DNA from: Halisarca cf. caerulea
Lineage: Eukaryota; Porifera; Demospongiae; Chondrillida; Halisarcidae
NCBI GenBank assembly: GCA_963170055.1
Contig: CAUJGJ010000001.1
Coordinates: 1,967,501 to 1,987,500, forward strand
DNA: 20,000 nt
Direction: 5' to 3'
In this document: in pieces, positions 10,264 to 20,000 of the stretch
Layout of the letters: each line of letters opens with the position of its first letter
How positions within the stretch are numbered: the first letter of the stretch is position 1
Made by a program: the position numbers and the translations under genes
The notes under the pieces: generated by a model
Told to the model about the DNA's origin: nothing
Database searches by the model: none
The model's input: the letters and a program-made list of their open reading frames with translations, nothing else

Positions 10264-11616
10264 ACATGCACACACATACACACACTCACTCGTTTGGATC
10301 CACCAGCAAAATCAAAGATCCACTAGGAGATCTGTTGGACACATTAGTAGTCACTAAGACATACAATTCACCTGAATGCCAAAGAAATACAATGATTATC
10401 ATACCATGACCACAAAGAATATATAGTGTACTGCATGCATGCATAACAAACCATATGTATGTAAGCAGTCCAACAAAGGTGCACAGGAAGAATATGATTG
10501 AGATCTATACTGCAAAGGGGCATATCTGTGATTAAATGTTATGGCAGTTGTGTAAATTGCCTGTATATTATATCATTTACATGCTAATTCTGAATATTGC
10601 TAGAGTTAATTATTGCTACTTTGAGTTGCGCCCATGTGTGTGCATGCACTATTCCAAATGATTTATGTATATCATTCATAAAAATATAGTACATCCCCAA
10701 AAAACAGGATGTACAACTTTGTTTGGGAGTTTAGGGCAGACCATACCCAGGAATTCAACCCACCACACACCCACACACCGTAACCCCATACAAAACCTCA
10801 TTGTAGGGAAGTACACAGTCACCATCTGAGTCTTCTGCAAAAGACAAAATATGTCCGAAGTAGTGTCCAACAAGTCTGTTGTGACACTCGTCTCGGCTTC
10901 CTAAGCAGATGTCTTCACTGGACCACTCCCCACTGGTAGTCTCGGACAGTGCAAACAGTCTCCTAAACAAAGACAATAAGATGTAGTTATGTTAGGACCA
11001 GTGGTATTGCATTAGTCTCGTAGAGCCAGACCACCTCCCCCTTGAGTAATCGGGAGAGGCAATCTGGTGTCATGAGACTAGTATCACATTACTCTATTTC
11101 TATCATACATCACACAAGACTAAAAAATCACATCTACACATTAGTACAGTATACACATGCAGCCACACAAAAGTCCTACACAACACACATAACTTGAAAA
11201 GTTGAAACTCAGAATACGTAAGTGTAATTAAGTGCCAAGTGCATAAAAATCACAATGTGACCCCATGGCAGGATTTAGCAGAGTAGACCAGACATCTGAC
11301 ACCTGGTTCACACAAAACCAAAACAGTGTAAATCAATCAAACCATTAGATCAGATGATCATGTCATTCACTTGGTCACAGGAAAGTCCTACTGGAAGACC
11401 CTATCACCACTATACCCTTCAGCCCTCAAGGCTTCCCACAGACAGAACAGCTAATACAATAATATACACAAGAGTCACAAAAATTGGGCATTGAACTGCG
11501 CCATAATACAGGTTAACAAAATTGAATACAATATGTACACAATGACTACTGTCTACACCAGAGATGCATGCATAAACAAATGGGCAGGCAGGTATGCCCA
11601 TGCACACACATGTTTG

Positions 11617-11674
<58 letters not shown>

Positions 11675-13522
11675 AGTTCAGACAAACAGGAGTCACATAA
11701 TATACCGTAGACTAAGTACACATACACTGTAAAATTTAATGCAATTAAGCACTACTCTCGCGTAGCCTAGACTGTCATTTTGCCCCCTAAAAATATCAAC
11801 CTAAATTCACCGAATAAAGAAATTGAAATAGCAGTCTGGGCTACTCGAAACTAAGCAAGCGCACTGGATTCCAGGTCATATTGCAAATGCTTCATGCGGT
11901 ACACCTCACTGCATGCAATAAATATACAATAAATCTTCAAAGTACACATCTTACCCTTGTTCAAAATCTGCAAAGATGTATTTTCCGTACAATCGGGGAA
12001 AGCACGACCCTCTGTACACATATCCTCCAGTAACTGAGCGACCAATTCGATGTGGATAAGCATGAATAGGAGGTATTACTAAATGGTAGAGCTGAAAGTT
12101 AAAACACTTGCAGTCATGGCGTGTAGGGTGTATGCAACAGAACCAATACAACACACCTGGATCAGTAACATTGGTGCATAACCTTCGATCATAACATGCA
12201 AATCCCTCATAAGCCCTCCAACCATAGTTACCACCTTTCTCTATGATGTCAATTTCTTCAAATCTACCTTGACCAACATCTCCACAGAATATACGCCCTG
12301 CACCCACTCCATTGGCATCCCCTCTGTCCACGGAGCACCTCCACGGGTTACGGAGTCCGTATGCATAGATCTCTGGTCTACCACCAACACCATCAGCAAA
12401 CGGGTTGTCTGGTGGAATAGAGTACGGTACACTTGTGTTAGACACATCCACTCTGAGGATGGATCCATGGAGTGTGGAAGTGTCCAATCCATTACCAATC
12501 CTACCATGTCTGTCTCCCGCACCTCCACCATCACCTAACACAATGAAGAGATACCCGTCTTTGAAGAACAGCTGCCCACCATTGTGATTCCCTTGTGGCT
12601 GCCTTATCTTGAATATTTCCCGTTCACTACTTGGATCTGCCACAGTAGGTGATTGAGGAGTCACTATGAATTCGGATACCTTGTTATAATGATAAATGTT
12701 GATTCTGGTTGAGTACTGGACATAGAAACGTCCATTGGTAGCAAAGTTTGGATGAAACGCCAGCCCAAGCAGACCCCTCTCGTCCCCTGGCCATGATGAA
12801 GTGTATACCTTCTTCCTTATATTCAAGAATGGTCTTGCCAGAAGAACAGATGCAGACGTCAATACTTTGATCACTCCAATCTGTTCGGCTATAAACAGCC
12901 TCCCACTACCATCTCCTGGAGGAATTGCTGCTATAGGGTTACGAAGACCACTGGCTACTACTGAACCGCACAGACAGTTACCCTTAGGCTGGGGAGTTGC
13001 TCTGTCTGGTGGAAAGCTTGGACCATCGATGATCTTGGGGTAGCAGTAGTAGTCGTTAGTAGCCTGATACATCTCACAGAAACGAGTTGCGCTAGCGACG
13101 CTTCCATCATAGCCAGCCGAAGATATGCCATAGTAATCGAAGATTAACTTGAAGCACTGCCGATAGAACGTCACACAGAAGTCCAAGCATAGGCTTGGAA
13201 ACGCCTTGCCGTTAATTCGGGGAGTACCTTCGTAGATGTGCTGAGCCCAAGGCGAGCATTCCGTACAAAGCACCTTGAATAACAACTCTTTGCATTCCTG
13301 ACTGGGTTCGTCCTCAGAGCGAGTGCTTCCAAATCTTTCGACGCTTTTGCAGATCCTTGCTTCAGTCGTTAATTTACAACAGGAATATCCTGCAATATTA
13401 TAATCCCTGCACATGCAGTTGTGGCGCCTGTAGGGCGGCAAAGAGTCGAGGCATTGTGGATGAGCAAATGAGCCATCCCAAATTAGAGCAATAGATAGAA
13501 CTGTAGCTATGACAACTCGCAT
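9883..13522 (-). CDS. HHIP-like secreted protein, copy C (five exons)
   Basis: Exons are 12157-13522, 11955-12078, 10823-10962, 10290-10371 and 9883-9925. The total is 1755 nt, encoding 584 residues plus TGA, and all introns are GT-AG. The start chosen is the ATG shared with copy A (MRVVIATVLS). Another in-frame ATG at 13531 would add MIT. A signal peptide is followed by a folate-receptor-like Cys-rich domain nearly identical to copy A. The beta-propeller is nearly identical to copy D ([51 protein letters not shown]). Exon 2 gives [20 protein letters not shown] and KYIFADFEQG. Exon 3 gives RLFALSETTSGEWSSEDICLG and ILSFAEDSDG. Exon 4 gives ELYVLVTTNVSNRSPSGS and LLVDPNE. Exon 5 gives RSKSGKCKISVTD and stop. 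Intron lengths are 78, 992, 451 and 364. The role is as for copy A: an extracellular HHIPL2-type protein with unknown ligand. Confidence 0.9.
10199..10286. repeat. CA microsatellite with upstream C-run, intron 4 of copy C
   Basis: A 12-C run at about 10123-10134 and a (CA)n tract lie next to the exon 4 donor. The same C-run plus CA arrangement occurs in intron 4 of copy D (15372-15389 and 15456-15662). The flanks match too (CCTATGATTAGATGCATCAC), so the tract predates the duplication. Confidence 0.9.
11011..11082. repeat. MITE-like hairpin element, intron 2 of copy C
   Basis: The left end, ATTAGTCTCGTAGAGCCAGA, pairs imperfectly with the right end ...TCTGGTGTCATGAGACTAGT. Copy B lacks it at the corresponding place (about 5800-5820). 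Copy D has its left part at about 17349. Confidence 0.65.
11618..11673. repeat. CA microsatellite, intron 2 of copy C
   Basis: This is a pure (CA)n run of about 55 bp. It is preceded by GGGCAGGCAGGTATGCCC, which resembles the sequence before the 510-bp tract of copy B (GGCAGGCAGACAGGCATG). Confidence 0.92.
11753..11853. repeat. MITE-like hairpin element, intron 2 of copy C
   Basis: The left end, ACTCTCGCGTAGCCTAGACT, pairs with the right end AGTCTGGGCTACTCGAAACT over about 30 bp. The centre is AT-rich. A paralogous copy sits in the same place in copy D (18219-18320), so the insertion came before the C/D duplication. Confidence 0.7.
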
Positions 13523-14093
13523 CGTGATCATTGGAGCCTGTCATCAAAACAGGCCAGTACACTATTGGGGATTACCCTACATTGGCCATTGCGCAATCTG
13601 ACACAGGAAAACAATAACATTGTCAAGTCACTTTACAGAAAAGATAAAAGTGAAAAAGTACTGTGTGCAATCAGAGCTAGTGACGTACCCTTAAAGCGCC
13701 GAGGGTAGAAAGAGAGCATTCCCTTTCACCCCTTAGCACCTCATACAGTGGAAAGTCATTACAACGAATCCCATGGCAGGGGACACTGACAACTGATTCT
13801 TCACTATATCAGAAATTCTCTATAACCAGTCACTCTTTCATAGTAGAACATCAACTGAGTCACATGAATTCATTCACAATATGCAAGAATTATTTTAGTA
13901 TAGTTACACTCCATAATTATAAGTGCTCTATACATAACATGACTGAGCTATAGACCTTTGACTTTCTAACCTTGACTAGCTTAACCAGCCTGGCTAGCTA
14001 GACCATATAGACAACCTGTCTATATGACCAGACTAACCCTTGACTAGACTGCATGGACCAAAGGGCAAAGCTTGTTAGAGAGCTTTCCAGTAT
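13523..14093. promoter_or_regulatory. 5' flank of copy C, homologous to 5' flank of copy A
   Basis: The shared order with 4342-4800 is described under copy A. An ACAGTGGAAAGT...CAGGGGACACTGA MITE-like repeat lies at about 13744-13835. A local inverted repeat, TATAGACA/TGTCTATA, lies at about 14005-14025. No promoter element can be assigned. Confidence 0.5.
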
Positions 14094-14442
14094 CAGGCCT
14101 GTAGCCAGGTTGAATTATGGGGGGGTTCTTCTGGATCAAAGTGGAACTCTTTGCTACGTAAATGCCCGTTGTGGTTGATTGTTTTTTGCTGGAGAGAATA
14201 AAAGTTATGAAACAATCTGTGATTGAAATATTCGGATGCTAGCCGGCTTTATTTCAGGGATTGATGGAGTAGATAAATCTAAAAAAGTAATAGTTAAGAT
14301 ATAATAAGTTATCATGAAATAATTAGGGCTAGAATGTCTCTTTTTTATTTTCAGTGTTATTCGCCAGGTGGAACTGGCTTCCAAGTGGAGGGGGGGGGGG
14401 GGTGCTTCCGCACCCCCTGAACCCCCCTTGCCTACAGGCCTG
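14094..14442. mobile_element. Non-autonomous TIR element with 5-bp target duplication
   Basis: The element begins CAGGCCTGTAGCCAGG and ends CCTTGCCTACAGGCCTG, giving imperfect terminal inverted repeats. Subterminal G-rich and C-rich runs are present (14119-14126, and 14390-14402 with the C-runs after it). AGTAT flanks it on both sides (14089-14093 and 14443-14447). Upstream of copy A the uninterrupted site reads CCAGTATTCAAAG at about 4794, so this is an insertion after the A/C split. It has no transposase. Superfamily is undecided. Confidence 0.75.
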
Positions 14443-14796
14443 AGTATATAAGGTTATTTCAAATACATTGCAATAATATTTGGGTCGACTCGTGAAAATG
14501 TCTGTTACGGAGATTTCTTCTATAATTTTGGTATATATAGCTGGTTGAAAGAACTTCCACTGTGTATCCAAATCAGTGATAACATGTAATGCATACATAC
14601 ACAATAAAATTTATCATATCAGATCAATCAAACTGACAATACCACATGGATATAATAAACTATCGCTGTACTTCTTCTACAAACAGTATCAGACTTGTAA
14701 TTTTGAGTGTTGAATATGTAGCAACCCCGGCCTAATAGACACACACACACACACGCACACACGTACACGCACACATGCACACACGCACGCACACAT

Positions 14797-14853
<57 letters not shown>

Positions 14854-15084
14854 CATATATACTAAATCCCAATTGTACCCATACAGCTGGGTGGCATATA
14901 CGTAGTTATAAACCTATACTTTATATCAGCATTAACCATCCCAGATGTGCAGGGGTAAGCGGAGACAGTGGGGCGGAATTGGCAATGAATTCAATGTGAT
15001 AACAAATGAGCTAAGTTAAACATAGAAAACTAGCAAAAAATTGCCATATACAAATACTAATATACGTATATGATACACGTCAGG
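14443..15084. other. Spacer between copy C 5' flank and copy D 3' flank
   Basis: Positions 14485-14700 match 5331-5590. A CA tract lies at 14739-14855. From about 14926 on, the sequence is homologous to 9672-9880 (for example GGAGACAGTGGG versus AGAGACAGTGGG, and ACATAGAAAACTAGCAAAA). That marks the start of the duplicated unit that carries copy D. No gene is seen. Confidence 0.6.
14739..14855. repeat. CA microsatellite between copies C and D
   Basis: This is a (CA)n tract with GCAC, GTAC and TGCAC interruptions in its left half and a pure right half, ending in ATATATA. Confidence 0.92.
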
Positions 15085-15090
15085 TTTATT
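15085..15090 (-). terminator. Candidate poly(A) signal AATAAA of copy D
   Basis: The minus strand reads AATAAA 53 bases past the copy D stop codon. The aligned place in copy C (about 9825-9832) reads AAACAACC, so the signal is not conserved there. Confidence 0.45.
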
Positions 15091-15142
15091 TCTGTCCAAT
15101 TAGCAATTCCACCATTAGAGCTTCATTGTGGGTATAAATTCC

Positions 15143-19994
<4,852 letters not shown>

Positions 19995-20000
19995 TTCCCG

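Noticed and set aside
11851..12063. Minus-strand open frame [16 protein letters not shown], repeated at 18317-18526
   Set aside because: It is exon 2 of copies C and D in an alternative frame. The spliced frame gives the conserved [17 protein letters not shown].
12269..13043. Plus-strand open frames antisense to HHIPL exons (also at 3559-3798 and 18732-19449)
   Set aside because: They recur only because the sense exons are duplicated. They show no independent domain or codon signal.
14329..14604. 91-codon minus-strand open frame with a proline run
   Set aside because: It reads through the terminal inverted repeat and G-run of the element at 14094-14442.

Overview
This is eukaryotic, probably invertebrate metazoan, DNA. 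Genes have GT-AG introns with conserved phases. There is no operon structure. CA microsatellites reach about 500 bp, and short hairpin (MITE-like) repeats are dense. Secreted proteins with a folate-receptor-like Cys-rich domain fused to a glucose/sorbosone-dehydrogenase-type propeller (the HHIP/HHIPL family) also point to an animal. The repeat style (hairpins ending in TAGTCTCGCG..., low GC, compact introns) made me think of a demosponge, but this is a weak impression, not a demonstrated assignment.

Layout, all genes on the minus strand. Positions 1-470 hold the 5' part of a GNAT-family acetyltransferase gene that runs off the left edge. Positions 471-1600 are intergenic, with two hairpin repeats. 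The rest is a tandem array of four HHIP-like (HHIPL) copies in head-to-tail order, named A to D from left to right. Copy A (1601-4334), copy C (9883-13522) and copy D (15143-19994) can each be rebuilt as an intact five-exon gene with identical intron phases, giving 587, 584 and 587 residues. Copy B (about 5611-9394) is a decayed pseudogene. Its exon 3 and exon 2 are frameshifted, its exon 1 is 5'-truncated next to an inverted-repeat element, and exons 4 and 5 are missing.

Spacers and introns carry the mobile and repetitive load. This includes a roughly 250-bp-arm foldback (6787-7330) and a roughly 510-bp CA tract (6225-6738), both in intron 2 of pseudogene B. A 349-bp terminal-inverted-repeat element (14094-14442) has a 5-bp target duplication, and its empty site is visible upstream of copy A. 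There is a possible LINE tail upstream of A, and D introns 2-4 hold several MITE-like hairpins and two minisatellites.

The copies are mosaics. A and C are almost identical across the 5' coding end and share upstream DNA. C and D are almost identical across the propeller part of exon 1 and share 3' flanks and introns. This implies repeated unequal exchange or gene conversion. No new molecular system is evident. The main points of interest are the young, conversion-driven HHIPL array, a phase-forced GC-AG intron in copy A, and the large foldback element.
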